Shown here in pieces: positions 1 to 8,675 of a stretch of DNA of 64,000 nucleotides. The position numbers and the translations under genes are program-made. Source of the DNA: Gaiellasilicea sp963705515 (GTDB lineage: Bacteria; Actinomycetota; Thermoleophilia; Gaiellales; Gaiellaceae); assembly GCA_963705515.1 (NCBI GenBank), contig CAVPJV010000009.1:248001-312000 (forward strand). Reading direction: 5' to 3'. Numbering within the stretch: position 1 is the stretch's first letter; each line of letters starts with the position of its first letter. The notes beneath the pieces are model-generated. The model was not told the origin of the DNA and searched no databases. It worked only from the letters and a program-made list of their open reading frames with translations.

Positions 1-45
1 CACAACGGCACAGACGGCCAAGAACGTGCCGATGCGTCGCCTCAC
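1..45 (-). CDS. Possible start of a secreted protein running off the left edge
   Basis: Reading leftward from a GTG at 45-43, the first 15 codons give MRRRIGTFLAVCAVV, which looks like the basic n-region and hydrophobic core of a Sec signal peptide. The rest lies outside the window. No Shine-Dalgarno is visible just upstream, and no other product evidence exists. It would be co-directional with miaA. This is a weak call based only on composition. Confidence 0.25.
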   Translation of the reverse strand, partial: MRRRIGTFLAVCAVV

Positions 46-319
46 GGCCGAGCGTGCAGGACTACGTACTGACCGCCTGCAGGCACAGCCGATCGACGCG
101 CCGCCGCAGCAACGAATTACCGACACGGCCACGGGCTCCGTCCTCGTTGCTCGTATCGAACGTTGCAGAGTGAGGACTGGAAGTCAATGCGATCGCGAAA
201 AAACCTACCCGCCCACGAGACCCGTGACCGGCCGGGACGTTTTCAAGCGGGGCGAGCCGCAGATCGGCGGCCCGCTGCAGCTCGCCCTGTTGCCAATTGT
301 TTCACGGTTCAGCCGCGGA
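46..319. other. Intergenic stretch without a recognisable gene
   Basis: Open frames here are short or lack family resemblance on either strand. It contains a short palindrome, GCCTGCAGGC, near 77-86. It may carry the promoter of the gene that leaves the window at the left edge. I see no tRNA or clear terminator. Confidence 0.4.
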
Positions 320-359
320 GTGAAGCGCCGAGCCTCGGTTGCCCCGGAGGCCGCTTCAC
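320..359 (-). terminator. Stem-loop at the 3' end of miaA
   Basis: An 8-bp perfect outer stem (GTGAAGCG at 320-327 with CGCTTCAC at 352-359) encloses a further GC-rich pairing (GCCTCGG with CCGGAGGC). It overlaps the miaA stop codon at 356-358. There is no T-tract, so it is either a non-canonical terminator or an mRNA 3'-end stabiliser. Confidence 0.4.
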
Positions 360-1233
360 GATTCGAGAATCGCATCCGCCACCTCTCCCGCCGGCCGCTC
401 CGCGTCGATCATGACGATGCCCGGGATCCGGCGCATCCACTTGCGCTGGTAGGCGGCGAAGCGGAGCGTGGCGCGCTCGAGCTCGGCGATCGCCTCGTCG
501 CGCGGCAGCGTCCGCACCGCCTCGAAGCCGAGCACCTGCGGCGCCACGTCGCCCGCGGCGCGCACTTCGTCCTCCACCCCCTGCTCGAACATCGCCGCGG
601 GCGCGCGCGCGAATGCGCGCGGCCAGCGTCTCGCGCGACGCATCGAGGCCGACGACGAGGGTCGGCAGCCGGAGCTCGGCGGTCCACAGGCGTGGCTGCT
701 CCGGCACGAGCGTGCCGCCCGCCTGCCAGAGCTCGAGCGCCCGGACGACGCGCTTGCGGTCGTTCGCATGCACGCGCGCGGCCGCACGCGGGTCGCGGTG
801 CTCCAGGATCCCGTGTGCCGTCTCGGCACCGCGCCGGTCGTAGAGCCGCTCCCAGCGTGCCCGGGCGCCGGCCGGGACGTCGGGTGGCAACGCGACGTCG
901 GTGAGCGCCGCCTGGAACCAGAGCCCGGAGCCGCCGACGACGACGGGCGTCTTCCCGGAGGCGGCGATCTCGTCGATCGCCTGCGTGAGCGAGCTCCTGG
1001 TACTCGCCGACGGTCCCCTGGCGGTCGAGCGGCCAGATCCCGACGAGCCGCGCGCCGGCGTCCTGGTTGGTCAGGATCGGCAGGCCGCGATAGATCTGCA
1101 TCGAGTCGGCGGAGACGAGCTCCGCCGGGATCAGCGCCGCGATCGCCTCGGCGACCGCCGTCTTGCCGGACGCCGTCGGTCCGAAGATGCCGAGGACGCT
1201 AGGTGGGGTCGGCTGCGGGTGTCTTCCAGCCAA
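356..1233 (-). pseudogene. miaA: tRNA dimethylallyltransferase MiaA, interrupted by two frameshifts
   Basis: MiaA prenylates A37 of tRNAs that read UNN codons, making the substrate of MiaB encoded two genes upstream. The pieces together cover a full protein of about 292 residues. Frame one gives the P-loop GPTASGKT and SADSMQIYRGLPILT, ending at GEYQELAH. Frame two runs from LPPDVPAGARARWERLYDRR to LDASRETLAARI. Frame three gives MFEQGVEDEVRAAG, then RFAAYQRKWMRRIPG, and stops at 356-358. The first break is at about 979-982, where removing one base restores AHAAIDEI. The second lies in a GC-dinucleotide run at about 599-614. The start overlaps the epimerase stop by 35 nt. It could be a true pseudogene or two sequence errors. 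The identity is certain; the reading state is not. Confidence 0.85.
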
Positions 1234-2221
1234 CCGAATCGCCCTCGTTCACGACCGGCTTGTCTTCCTCGGGATGAGCTGCACGATGCTCCTGGAACCA
1301 GGCGACCGCACGCGGGATGCCCTGATCCAGCGGCACCTGAGGCGTCCAGCCGAGCAGATCGTGCGCCTTGCGGATGTCGGCCACGTAGCGCGTCACCTCG
1401 CCGAGCAGCGATGGCGCAATCGTCATCGTCGGCTCGACGTCGAGCTCGGCCGCGATCAACTCGGCGGCGCGGACCAGCGTGTTGCCCTCGCCGAACGCCA
1501 GGTTGATCGTCTCGTTGGCGACGCGCCCGTCGACGAGCGCCTCGATCCCGCGCGAGATCCCGTCGACACAGTCGTCGACGTAGGTGAAGTCGAGCACCTT
1601 GTCGGCGCCGCCGAACACCGTGATCGGCTCGTCGCGCGACATCGAGTGGATGAAGAGCGGCAGCACACGCGACATCCGGTGCAGGTCGTTGTCGTAGCGC
1701 CCGTAGACGTTGGAGAAGCGGAAGGCCACGTACTTGAGGCCGTAGCAGCGCGCGTAGGCGTAGATGAACGCCTCGCTCGCGATCTTGGAGGCGGAGTACG
1801 GGCTCTCCGTGAAGGCGAAGTCGGCCGTCTCCTCCCCGTAGCCCTCGAAGCGGTGGACGTCGCCGTACACCTCGCGCGTCGAGGAGAAGACGAGCGGGAG
1901 CCGGCGCTGCCGGCAGTACTCGAGCACGTTGAAGGTCATCATCGTGTTCTCGAGCGCCCGATGCGGGTGGGCGACGAGCTGGTGCACCTTCGCGTGCGCC
2001 GCCAGATGCACGACGACGTCCGTCTCCGGGTAGGGCACGCCGCCGATCCCGTCCGGGAAAGCCGGGTACTGGCCCGAGAGATCCTGGATCAGGTAGCGGA
2101 AGTCATCGGTCCAGGTGTTGACGCGCTGGTCGACCCCGAAGACCTCGTGGCCGTCGGCGAGGAGCCGCAGCGCCAGGTTCGTGCCGATCTGTCCGGAGGA
2201 GCCGGTGAGCAGGACCTTCAC
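1199..2221 (-). CDS. NAD(P)-dependent epimerase/dehydratase (extended SDR family)
   Basis: This 340-residue cytoplasmic protein belongs to the extended short-chain dehydrogenase family that interconverts nucleotide sugars. The Rossmann glycine motif TGSSGQIG lies at residues 6-13. The catalytic YSASK (Tyr and Lys) sits mid-protein, preceded by FSSTREVYG carrying the active-site Ser/Thr. FRFSNVYG and DFTYVDDC are typical of GalE or UDP-glucuronate epimerase relatives. The start overlaps the miaB stop by 4 nt, so the two are co-transcribed. The substrate cannot be told from sequence, and there are no glycan genes nearby. UDP-glucose 4-epimerase is the nearest familiar name but is not established. 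Confidence 0.85.
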   Translation of the reverse strand: MKVLLTGSSGQIGTNLALRLLADGHEVFGVDQRVNTWTDDFRYLIQDLSGQYPAFPDGIGGVPYPETDVVVHLAAHAKVHQLVAHPHRALENTMMTFNVLEYCRQRRLPLVFSSTREVYGDVHRFEGYGEETADFAFTESPYSASKIASEAFIYAYARCYGLKYVAFRFSNVYGRYDNDLHRMSRVLPLFIHSMSRDEPITVFGGADKVLDFTYVDDCVDGISRGIEALVDGRVANETINLAFGEGNTLVRAAELIAAELDVEPTMTIAPSLLGEVTRYVADIRKAHDLLGWTPQVPLDQGIPRAVAWFQEHRAAHPEEDKPVVNEGDSVGWKTPAADPT

Positions 2222-3537
2222 GCCGCCACCGCCGCCCTCTGTGCGCCGCGCAGCGTCGTCGAGGTCGCACTCTCGATCAGGACGTCGGCGAGCTCGCCCG
2301 GCCGGGCGCTGCCGGCGAAGTTGACGGTGAGGTTGCCTCGCGTGCGGCCGCGCAGGAGCGTCGCATCCGTGCGGCTCGCCCCCTCGACGAGCACCTCCTC
2401 CGTGCTGCCCACGCGCGCCGCGTTCTTCTCGGCCGCGATCCGCTGCACGACGTCGACGAGCCGCTCGAGCCGCTCGTGCTTGACCTCCTCAGGCACCTGC
2501 TCTGCCATCCCAGCGGCCTCTGTGCCCTGCCGCGGCGAGTAGATGAACGTGAAGGCGCTGTCGTAGCGCACCTCCTCGACGACGGCGAGCGTCTCTCGGA
2601 AGTCCGCCTCCGTCTCGCCGGGGAAGCCGACGATGATGTCCGTACCCAGCGCCAGACCGGGAATCGCGCCGCGGAGCTTGGCGACGAGCGCCAGATAGCG
2701 GTCGCGGTCGTACGTGCGGCGCATCGCCTTCAGGATCCTGCTCGAGCCCGACTGCAGCGGCAGGTGGATCTGCTCGCAAACAGCGTCGCACTCCGCCATC
2801 GCCGCGATCACCGGCTCGCGAAAATCCTTCGGGTGCGGGCTCGTGAAGCGGATCCGCTCGATCCCGTCGACCGCGTCGCAGGCGCGCAGGAGCTCGCCGA
2901 ACTCGGTCGCGATCTCGGGGCGCAGGTCGCGTCCCCACGAGTTGACGTTCTGGCCGAGCAGCGTGATCTCCTTGACTCCGTCGGCGGCGAGCCGCGTCAC
3001 CTCCGCGACGATCTCACCGGGCCGCCGGCTCTGCTCGCGCCCGCGGACGGCGGGGACGATGCAGTACGCGCACTTGGAGTTGCAGCCCATCGAGACCTGC
3101 ACCCAGGCGCTGAAGGAGCGCTCGCGGTGCATCGGCAGGTCGCCCGCGAAGTGCTCGTGCGTGCCGAAGCGGCCGCGCGGCGCCTGTCCGCCGGCACCGA
3201 TCCACTCGCCGAGATGCGGGATCGAGCCGGGGCCGAACGCGACGTCCACCTGCGGGTAGAGCTCGAAGATCCGCTCGCGCTGCGCCTCCGCGTAGCAGCC
3301 GCCGACGGCGACCACGAGCTCGGGGTTCTGCCGCTTCCGGGCGCCGGCGTCGCCCAGGTAGGCGGCCAGCTTCGTATCCGGCTTCTCGCGGATCGTGCAG
3401 GTGTTGAAGACGAGCACGTCGGCGTCCTCCGGCGCGGTTGCCTCGCCGAGCCCGAGCGATTCGAGCATGCCCTTGATCCGCTCCGAGTCGTGGGCGTTCA
3501 TCTGGCAGCCGAACGTGGTCACGTGGTACCTGCGCAT
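2218..3537 (-). CDS. miaB: tRNA-2-methylthio-N6-dimethylallyladenosine synthase MiaB
   Basis: A radical SAM methylthiotransferase that adds the 2-methylthio group to i6A37 of tRNA. Of 439 residues, the N-terminal UPF0004 domain carries Cys11, Cys47 (NTCTIRE) and Cys81 (GGCY), which bind the auxiliary 4Fe-4S cluster. The radical SAM motif CNSKCAYC supplies Cys152, Cys156 and Cys159. The C-terminus is a TRAM-like domain (GRTRGNLTVNF). Length and motifs are normal. It lies 19 nt after rny and overlaps the epimerase by 4 nt. It has no Shine-Dalgarno; a TACGAT box ends 7 nt before the ATG. Its substrate depends on MiaA, whose gene is frameshifted downstream. Confidence 0.96.
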   Translation of the reverse strand: MRRYHVTTFGCQMNAHDSERIKGMLESLGLGEATAPEDADVLVFNTCTIREKPDTKLAAYLGDAGARKRQNPELVVAVGGCYAEAQRERIFELYPQVDVAFGPGSIPHLGEWIGAGGQAPRGRFGTHEHFAGDLPMHRERSFSAWVQVSMGCNSKCAYCIVPAVRGREQSRRPGEIVAEVTRLAADGVKEITLLGQNVNSWGRDLRPEIATEFGELLRACDAVDGIERIRFTSPHPKDFREPVIAAMAECDAVCEQIHLPLQSGSSRILKAMRRTYDRDRYLALVAKLRGAIPGLALGTDIIVGFPGETEADFRETLAVVEEVRYDSAFTFIYSPRQGTEAAGMAEQVPEEVKHERLERLVDVVQRIAAEKNAARVGSTEEVLVEGASRTDATLLRGRTRGNLTVNFAGSARPGELADVLIESATSTTLRGAQRAAVAA

Positions 3538-3544
3538 CGGCGGG

Positions 3545-3550
3545 ATCGTA
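3545..3550 (-). promoter_or_regulatory. -10 box (TACGAT) placed for a leaderless miaB mRNA
   Basis: The hexamer matches TANNNT and ends 7 nt before the miaB ATG, the distance expected if transcription starts at or beside the start codon. There is no Shine-Dalgarno. No good -35 is visible. It is one of ten such arrangements in the window. Confidence 0.45.
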
Positions 3551-3556
3551 CCCGTC

Positions 3557-5056
3557 CTACTTCGCGATCTCGGTCGCCCTGCTCTCCCGGATCACCGTCA
3601 CCTTCACCTGGCCGGGGTACTCGAGCTGGTCCTCGATCTCGCGGGCGATCTCGTGCGAGAGCAGCACGGCCCCGTCGTCGTCGACCTCCGTCGGCTCGAC
3701 CATGACGCGGATCTCGCGGCCGGCCTGGAGCGCGTACGCCTTCGCGACGCCGGGCTTCGCCGTCGCGATCTCCTCGAGCGCGCCGAGCCGCTTGATGTAG
3801 TGCTCGAGGCTCTCCCCGCGTGCGCCCGGCCGTGAGGCCGAGATCGCGTCCGCGGCGATCAGCAGCACCGCCTCGACCGTCTGCGGCTGCACCTCGTAGT
3901 GGTGCGCCTCGATCGCGTGCACGACGCCCTGGCTCTCGCCGTAGCGCTTCGCCAGCTGCGCGGAGATGATCGCGTGCGATCCCTCGACCTCGTGCGTCAT
4001 CGCCTTGCCGATGTCGTGCAGGAGCGCGGCGCGCTTCGCGGTCTTGACGCTGGCGCCGAGCTCGCTGGCCATGATCCCGGTCAGGTGCACGACCTCGAGC
4101 GTGTGCTTGAGCACGTGCTGGCCGTAGCTCGTGCGGTAGCGGAGGCGGCCGAGCACCTTGACGAGCTCCTCGTGGAACTCGCCGCACTTGGCCTCGAAGA
4201 CCGCCTGCTCGCCGGCCTGGCGGACGTGGTCCTCGAGCTCGGCCTTGGAGAGGTAGTACATCTCCTCGATCCGCGCGGGATGGATGCGGCCGTCCTCGAT
4301 CAGCTTCTCGAGCGTCGTGCGCGCGACCTCTCGACGGAGGCCGTCGAATGACGAAAGGACGACGGCCTGCGGCGTGTCGTCGATGATGAAGTCGACGCCG
4401 GTGAGGTGCTCGAGCGCGCGGATGTTGCGGCCCTCGCGGCCGATGATCCGCCCCTTCATGTCGTCCGACGGCAGCTCGACGACGGTCACGGTCGTCTCGG
4501 CGGTGTGGCTCGCCGCCACCCGCTGGAGCGCGTCGGCGATCAGCGCGCGGGCGCGGCGGCGCGACTCGGTGCGCGCCTCCTCCTCCTGCTGGCGGACGCT
4601 CTTCGCGAGCTCGTGGCGGATCAGGTCCTGCGAGCGCTCGAGCAGGTGGCTCTTCGCCTCCGCCACGGTCAGGCCGCCGACTCGCTCGAGCTCCCCGAGC
4701 GCCTCGTCCTTCGCCGCCTTCAGCTCCTCCTGGAGCTGCTTGACGTGCACCTCGCGGTCGTTCAGGCCCTGCTCGCGGCGCTCGACCTCGGTCTGCTTGC
4801 GCTCGACCTCGTGCTCGGCGGCGGTGACCTGCTCCTCGATCCGGGCGGCCGCCGTCCGCCGGTCCTGCACCTCGGACTCGATCTCGGCGCGCAGCTTCAC
4901 CGCCAGCTCGCGTGCCTCGATCTGCGCTTCGCGGCGGATCGTCTCCGCCTCCCGCTCGGCCACGTGCACGCGTGACCCACTGCGCATCATCAGCAGCGCC
5001 GTCGCCACGGCGGCGCCGATTGACAGTCCAACCAGCGTCATGACCGCAGTGAGCAT
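3557..5056 (-). CDS. rny: Ribonuclease Y
   Basis: A membrane-anchored endoribonuclease that starts mRNA decay. The 499-residue protein has an N-terminal transmembrane segment (about residues 3-24), a long coiled coil rich in Glu, Arg and Gln (about 30-190), a KH RNA-binding domain with IIGREGRNIRALE, and an HD domain whose metal motif is LLHDIGKAMTHE. Length is usual for the family. A promoter inside the recX 3' end would give it a leader of about 230 nt. It is followed 19 nt later by miaB. RNase Y together with RNase J (21621-23264) and PNPase (28311-30779) gives this organism a Bacillus-like decay set. Confidence 0.96.
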   Translation of the reverse strand: MLTAVMTLVGLSIGAAVATALLMMRSGSRVHVAEREAETIRREAQIEARELAVKLRAEIESEVQDRRTAAARIEEQVTAAEHEVERKQTEVERREQGLNDREVHVKQLQEELKAAKDEALGELERVGGLTVAEAKSHLLERSQDLIRHELAKSVRQQEEEARTESRRRARALIADALQRVAASHTAETTVTVVELPSDDMKGRIIGREGRNIRALEHLTGVDFIIDDTPQAVVLSSFDGLRREVARTTLEKLIEDGRIHPARIEEMYYLSKAELEDHVRQAGEQAVFEAKCGEFHEELVKVLGRLRYRTSYGQHVLKHTLEVVHLTGIMASELGASVKTAKRAALLHDIGKAMTHEVEGSHAIISAQLAKRYGESQGVVHAIEAHHYEVQPQTVEAVLLIAADAISASRPGARGESLEHYIKRLGALEEIATAKPGVAKAYALQAGREIRVMVEPTEVDDDGAVLLSHEIAREIEDQLEYPGQVKVTVIRESRATEIAK

Positions 5057-5292
5057 GCCGTCCTGCCTCCAGAGGGAGAAGGTGGATTCCGCGACGAGCG
5101 TCGCGGGTGCTCACATCCGGCGCCGGCCTGCACGGCCGCGCTCCGGTCTTGGCGCGTCAGATCACGGTCGAGCCGGAGAGTCCTCCCGGGCGTCCGCTGG
5201 ATTGAAGGTCGGAGTGATTAGGAGAGCCAAGGTTTCAGAAGTTCTGGAAAAACGGGCTTGTGCAGGAAAAACGTCGAATGGAAGCACTGCTG
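5057..5292 (-). promoter_or_regulatory. Long 5' leader of rny
   Basis: The gap between recX and rny has no gene. If the promoter at 5293-5322 is used, the whole stretch is rny leader. It contains an 11-nt palindrome (CAGAA, one base, TTCTG at about 5236-5246) and AT-richer sequence than its surroundings. A purine-rich GGAGG lies 12-16 nt before the ATG. RNase Y leaders in other bacteria can be targets of autoregulation; here that is only a possibility. Confidence 0.35.
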
Positions 5293-5322
5293 ATCCTATC
5301 GCTTCTCAATCGTCCTGTGCAA
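5293..5322 (-). promoter_or_regulatory. Promoter for rny (TTGCAC - 18 bp - TAGGAT)
   Basis: A -35 TTGCAC (5317-5322) and -10 TAGGAT (5293-5298), 18 bp apart on the minus strand, lie across the recX stop codon. Both hexamers resemble the primary sigma consensus. The predicted start is near 5286. Confidence 0.5.
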
Positions 5323-5722
5323 CGACGCCCTCGAGCGCGTCGGCGCCGAACCCGCGCGAGGCCAGGTACCGAGCCGTCTTGACGCTCCTGCCGCGCTGCT
5401 CCACCAGCCGGGCCGCGCGCTCCCGTTCGGGCTCGAGCGCCTCGAGCGCCGCCTCGATCTGCTCTACAGCGACTCCGCGCCCCTCGAGGTCGTGACGGAT
5501 CAGGGCGTCGCCCGAGCCGCGGGCGGCGAGCTGCTCCGCCCGCGTCCGGGCGAAGCGCTCGTCGTCCAGGTAGCCGATCCGCTCGAGCGTCTCGAGCGCC
5601 TGCTCCCGCTCTGCAGCCCCCACCCCGCGTTTCGCGAGGCGCGCAGAGAGCTCGGCCGCCGTCCGGTCGCGGTGGCGCAGCGCGCGGAGCGCCTGCTCGA
5701 CAGCGTCCGGTTGCTCCGGCAC
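5306..5722 (-). CDS. recX: Regulatory protein RecX
   Basis: RecX caps or modulates RecA filaments. The 138-residue protein shows the three-helix repeats of the family: LRHRDRTAAELSARLAKRGV, IGYLDDERFARTRAEQ and ALIRHDLEGRGV, ending in RSVKTARYLASRGF. It starts at GTG 5722-5720, with a purine-rich GCAGGGAA about 10 nt upstream. It lies 21 nt after the restored recA stop at 5744. As the sequence stands, the recA reading frame runs through this gene out of frame. recA-recX is a standard co-transcribed pair. Confidence 0.9.
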   Translation of the reverse strand: MPEQPDAVEQALRALRHRDRTAAELSARLAKRGVGAAEREQALETLERIGYLDDERFARTRAEQLAARGSGDALIRHDLEGRGVAVEQIEAALEALEPERERAARLVEQRGRSVKTARYLASRGFGADALEGVVAQDD

Positions 5723-5743
5723 GGCGACGTTCCCTGCCCCGGT

Positions 5744-6839
5744 TTACGCAGCCGAGGCGGCTTCCTCCCTCCTGCTCTTGCTCCTCCACCTCGTCGACGA
5801 CCGGAGTGACCTCCTCGGCGCCGGCGACGGTCGGCAGCAGGCGCGCCGAGATCATCTGTTCCGGGCCGGCCTGCGCCTGGATCTGCTGGAGGATCTGCTG
5901 GACGACGTCCGGATGCTCCTTCAGGAACGAAGCCGCGTTCTGGCGCCCCTGGCCGAGCCGTTCGTCACCGAAGCTGAAGTACGAGCCCGACTTGGCGACG
6001 ATCTTCCGCTCGATCCCGACGTCGAGCACCGTGCTCTCCCAGGAGATGCCGGAGCCGTAGATGATGTCGAACTCGGCCTGCTTGAACGGCGGCGCGACCT
6101 TGTTCTTGACCACTTTGACGCGGACGCGGTTGCCGTAGGCCTCCACTCCGTCCTTGAGCGTCTCGATCCGGCGGATGTCGAGGCGAACCGACGCGTAGAA
6201 CTTGAGCGCCCGGCCGCCCGGGGTCGTCTCCGGGCTGCCGAACATGACGCCGATCTTCTCGCGCAACTGGTTCGTGAAGAGGCAGATCGTGTCGGTGCGG
6301 TTGAGCGTGCCGGCAAGCTTGCGCAGCGCCTGGCTCATCAGCCTCGCCTGCAGCCCGACGTGGCTGTCGCCCATCTCGCCCTCGATCTCGGCCTTCGGCG
6401 TCAGGGCCGCGACCGAGTCGACCGCGACGACGTCGAGCGCTCCGGAGCGCACGAGCAGCTCGGTGATCTCGAGCGCCTGCTCGCCGGTGTCAGGCTGCGA
6501 GACGAGGAGGTCGTCGACGTTGACGCCGATCTTGCGCGCGTACTGCGGATCCATCGCGTGCTCGGCGTCGATGAAGGCACAGATGCCGCCGCGGCGCTGG
6601 GCCTCGGCGATCACGTGGTAGACGAGCGTCGTCTTGCCCGAGCTCTCCGGCCCGTAGACCTCGACGACGCGGCCGCGCGGCAATCCTCCGATACCGAGCG
6701 CGACGTCGAGCACCAGCGACCCCGTCGAGATCGCTCCGATCTGCACCTGGGCCTGGTCGCTCATCTTCATGACCGAGCCCTTTCCGAACTGTCGCTCGAT
6801 CTGCCCGAGGGCGACGTCGAGAGCTTCCTCGCGGTTCAT
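5744..6839 (-). CDS. recA: Recombinase RecA, with a probable frameshift in the C-terminal tail
   Basis: RecA forms filaments on single-stranded DNA and drives strand exchange and LexA cleavage. Residues 1-345 are fully typical: Walker A GPESSGKT at 63-70, then FIDAEHAMDP and LFTNQLREKIGVMFG. The acidic tail VDEVEEQEQE then leaves frame. As written, the frame continues to 5235 and gives 534 residues, the last 180 or so being an Arg/Gly-rich low-complexity run laid over recX. Removing one G at about 5766-5771 gives the ending EEEAASAA and a TAA at 5744-5746, for a normal 364-residue RecA. A strong AGGAGG precedes the ATG. It lies 4 nt after thpR, in the operon with cinA. Confidence 0.95.
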
Positions 6840-6843
6840 CTGA

Positions 6844-7383
6844 TCAGCCTCCTAGCGGAAATGAGTCGTGCACCTCGTACCGCGCCCCGGACGGGTGCAG
6901 ACGTGAAAGGAAAGCAGCCGCATCGGACGACACCCAGCCCAGCAGCGGCGGCTCCGGCTGCAGCCGCGGGCGCTCGCGGAAGCGGAGGACGGTCACGTGC
7001 GGCAGCCACGGTCGGGCCTCGCGCCGATAGACGCCGAGCTGCTCGAGCTCGCCGTGCACGCGTACTGCCAGCGCTGCGGCGGCACCTGCCTTGTCGGCGA
7101 GCGTGAGCATCCCGACCGAGCGCGTCTCCCGGTAGCCGGTGACGTCGAGCCGCAGCGGCTCCGTGTCGGCGGCTGCCCGCTCGAGCACGTCGAGGATCGC
7201 CGGCAGCTCGCCTGCCGGACGGGAGCCGAGAAAGGCGAGCGTAACGTGCAGGTTCTCGCGCGGGACGATCCGCCCGTGCAGCTCGCGTGCCTGCCAGCCG
7301 GCGAGCGCCGCGACCGCAGGCTCCGGCAGCCGGACTGCGAGAAAGAGGCGAAGCCGCTCATCCCGGCCAACGCTAGCGGCCAT
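6844..7383 (-). CDS. thpR: RNA 2',3'-cyclic phosphodiesterase (2'-5' RNA ligase family)
   Basis: A 2H phosphoesterase that opens 2',3'-cyclic phosphate ends, known historically as LigT. Both HxT motifs are present: HVTLAFLG (His46, Thr48) and HVTVLRF (His129, Thr131). The length of 179 residues fits the family. I chose the ATG at 7383-7381, just after the cinA stop, because upstream sequence in this frame reads as low-complexity shadow of cinA. The order cinA-thpR-recA-recX recurs in actinobacteria. Confidence 0.9.
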   Translation of the reverse strand: MAASVGRDERLRLFLAVRLPEPAVAALAGWQARELHGRIVPRENLHVTLAFLGSRPAGELPAILDVLERAAADTEPLRLDVTGYRETRSVGMLTLADKAGAAAALAVRVHGELEQLGVYRREARPWLPHVTVLRFRERPRLQPEPPLLGWVSSDAAAFLSRLHPSGARYEVHDSFPLGG

Positions 7384-7385
7384 CT

Positions 7386-8675
7386 CTACGCGGCTTTGTC
7401 TCGATTCTGTTCCAAAAGACGCCGCAGGAGATGAAGCGACGCCACCACCGACCGGCGGCGGATCGAGTCGCGATCTCCGGGGAAGCTGAAGAAGCCGCCC
7501 TTGCTCGCCTCGGGCGTCTCCGCGTGGAAGTAGACGAGGCCGACGGGCTTCTCCGCCGTACCGCCGCTCGGCCCCGCAATGCCCGTCACCGAGACTGCGG
7601 CGTCGACGCCGAGTCGTTCGCGCGTGCCGCGCGCCATCGCCTCGGCGACCTCGGCGGAGACGGCGCCTTGCTCCTCGATCAGCTGGGCCGGAACGCCCAG
7701 CTCGCCGATCTTGACCTCGTTGGCGTAGGCGACGATGCCGCCGGTGACGACGTCCGACGAGCCCGGGATCGCCGTCAAGGCGGCGGCGACGAGGCCACCC
7801 GTGCACGACTCCGCGGTCGCAAGCGACCAGCTGAGCTCGCGGCAGCGGTCGAGCACGATCTCCTCCACCCCGCGCCCGTCGGTCGAATAGAGGTACCGCG
7901 CCAGGCGCTCCGACAGCGCCGACTCGAGCTCGAGCAGGCGCGGCTCGGCGCTCGGCTCGGCCACGAGGTCGACATGGATCTCGAAGCTGCGCGCGCAGAT
8001 CGTCACCTCGAGCCCGTCGCCGTCGCCGCCGGCCTCCTGGAAGGCCTGCGCGACCTGCGACTCGCCGGGGCCGAAGAAGCGCAGGGTCCGCCGCAGCGGC
8101 GGCGTGCCCCCATCGAGCACGCGGCGCACGTCGGCGGCTTCGAGCGCGCGCGGCCAGAGCCGCTGCAGCTCCGACGGCGGGCCGGGCAGCACGATCACCG
8201 GCGTCCCGTGTGCGTCGACGACAAGGCCGGGCGCGGTGCCGGCGAGGCCGAGGATCGTGGAGGATTCGGGCACGGTCGCCTGCTTGGTGACCCCTTCCGA
8301 GAAGTCCGCGTAGGGCCGCTTCATCCGCTCCGCGACCATGCGCGAGACGCCCTCGATCTGCCCCTCCAGCTCCGCGTCGACGCGCATCGCCAGCCCGGCG
8401 ACCTTCGCCACGGTCGCGACGGTGCGGTCGTCGTGAGTCGGCCCGAGCCCGCCGGACGTCGCGACGAGATCCGCGGCGCCGACGGCCTCGGCGACGGCGG
8501 CCTCGAGCTCCTCAGGATCGTCGCCGACGACGTGGATCCGCGTCGGCTCGACGCCGAGCGCGAGCAGGGAGCGCGCCAGGAAGGGACCGTTCAGGTCGGT
8601 GCGCTCGCCGCGCACGAGCTCGCTGCCGGTGACGACGATGACCGCGCGCGGTCGCGCGCCGTCCGCGCCCGTCAA
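7386..8675 (-). CDS. cinA: CinA-family protein (nicotinamide-nucleotide amidohydrolase type)
   Basis: CinA proteins join an N-terminal molybdopterin-binding-like COG1058 domain to a C-terminal NMN deamidase domain that salvages nicotinamide mononucleotide. Here the N-domain shows VTGSELVRGERTDLN, ATSGGLGPTHDD and LPGPPSELQ. The C-domain shows TAESCTGGLVAAALT and VTGIAGPSGGTAEKPVG. The only start that fits is TTG at 8675-8673, which overlaps the stop of the preceding gene by 4 nt and gives 429 residues. An in-frame extension further upstream overlaps the HTH gene and is low complexity. It sits in the usual place before recA. Confidence 0.92.
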   Translation of the reverse strand: MTGADGARPRAVIVVTGSELVRGERTDLNGPFLARSLLALGVEPTRIHVVGDDPEELEAAVAEAVGAADLVATSGGLGPTHDDRTVATVAKVAGLAMRVDAELEGQIEGVSRMVAERMKRPYADFSEGVTKQATVPESSTILGLAGTAPGLVVDAHGTPVIVLPGPPSELQRLWPRALEAADVRRVLDGGTPPLRRTLRFFGPGESQVAQAFQEAGGDGDGLEVTICARSFEIHVDLVAEPSAEPRLLELESALSERLARYLYSTDGRGVEEIVLDRCRELSWSLATAESCTGGLVAAALTAIPGSSDVVTGGIVAYANEVKIGELGVPAQLIEEQGAVSAEVAEAMARGTRERLGVDAAVSVTGIAGPSGGTAEKPVGLVYFHAETPEASKGGFFSFPGDRDSIRRRSVVASLHLLRRLLEQNRDKAA

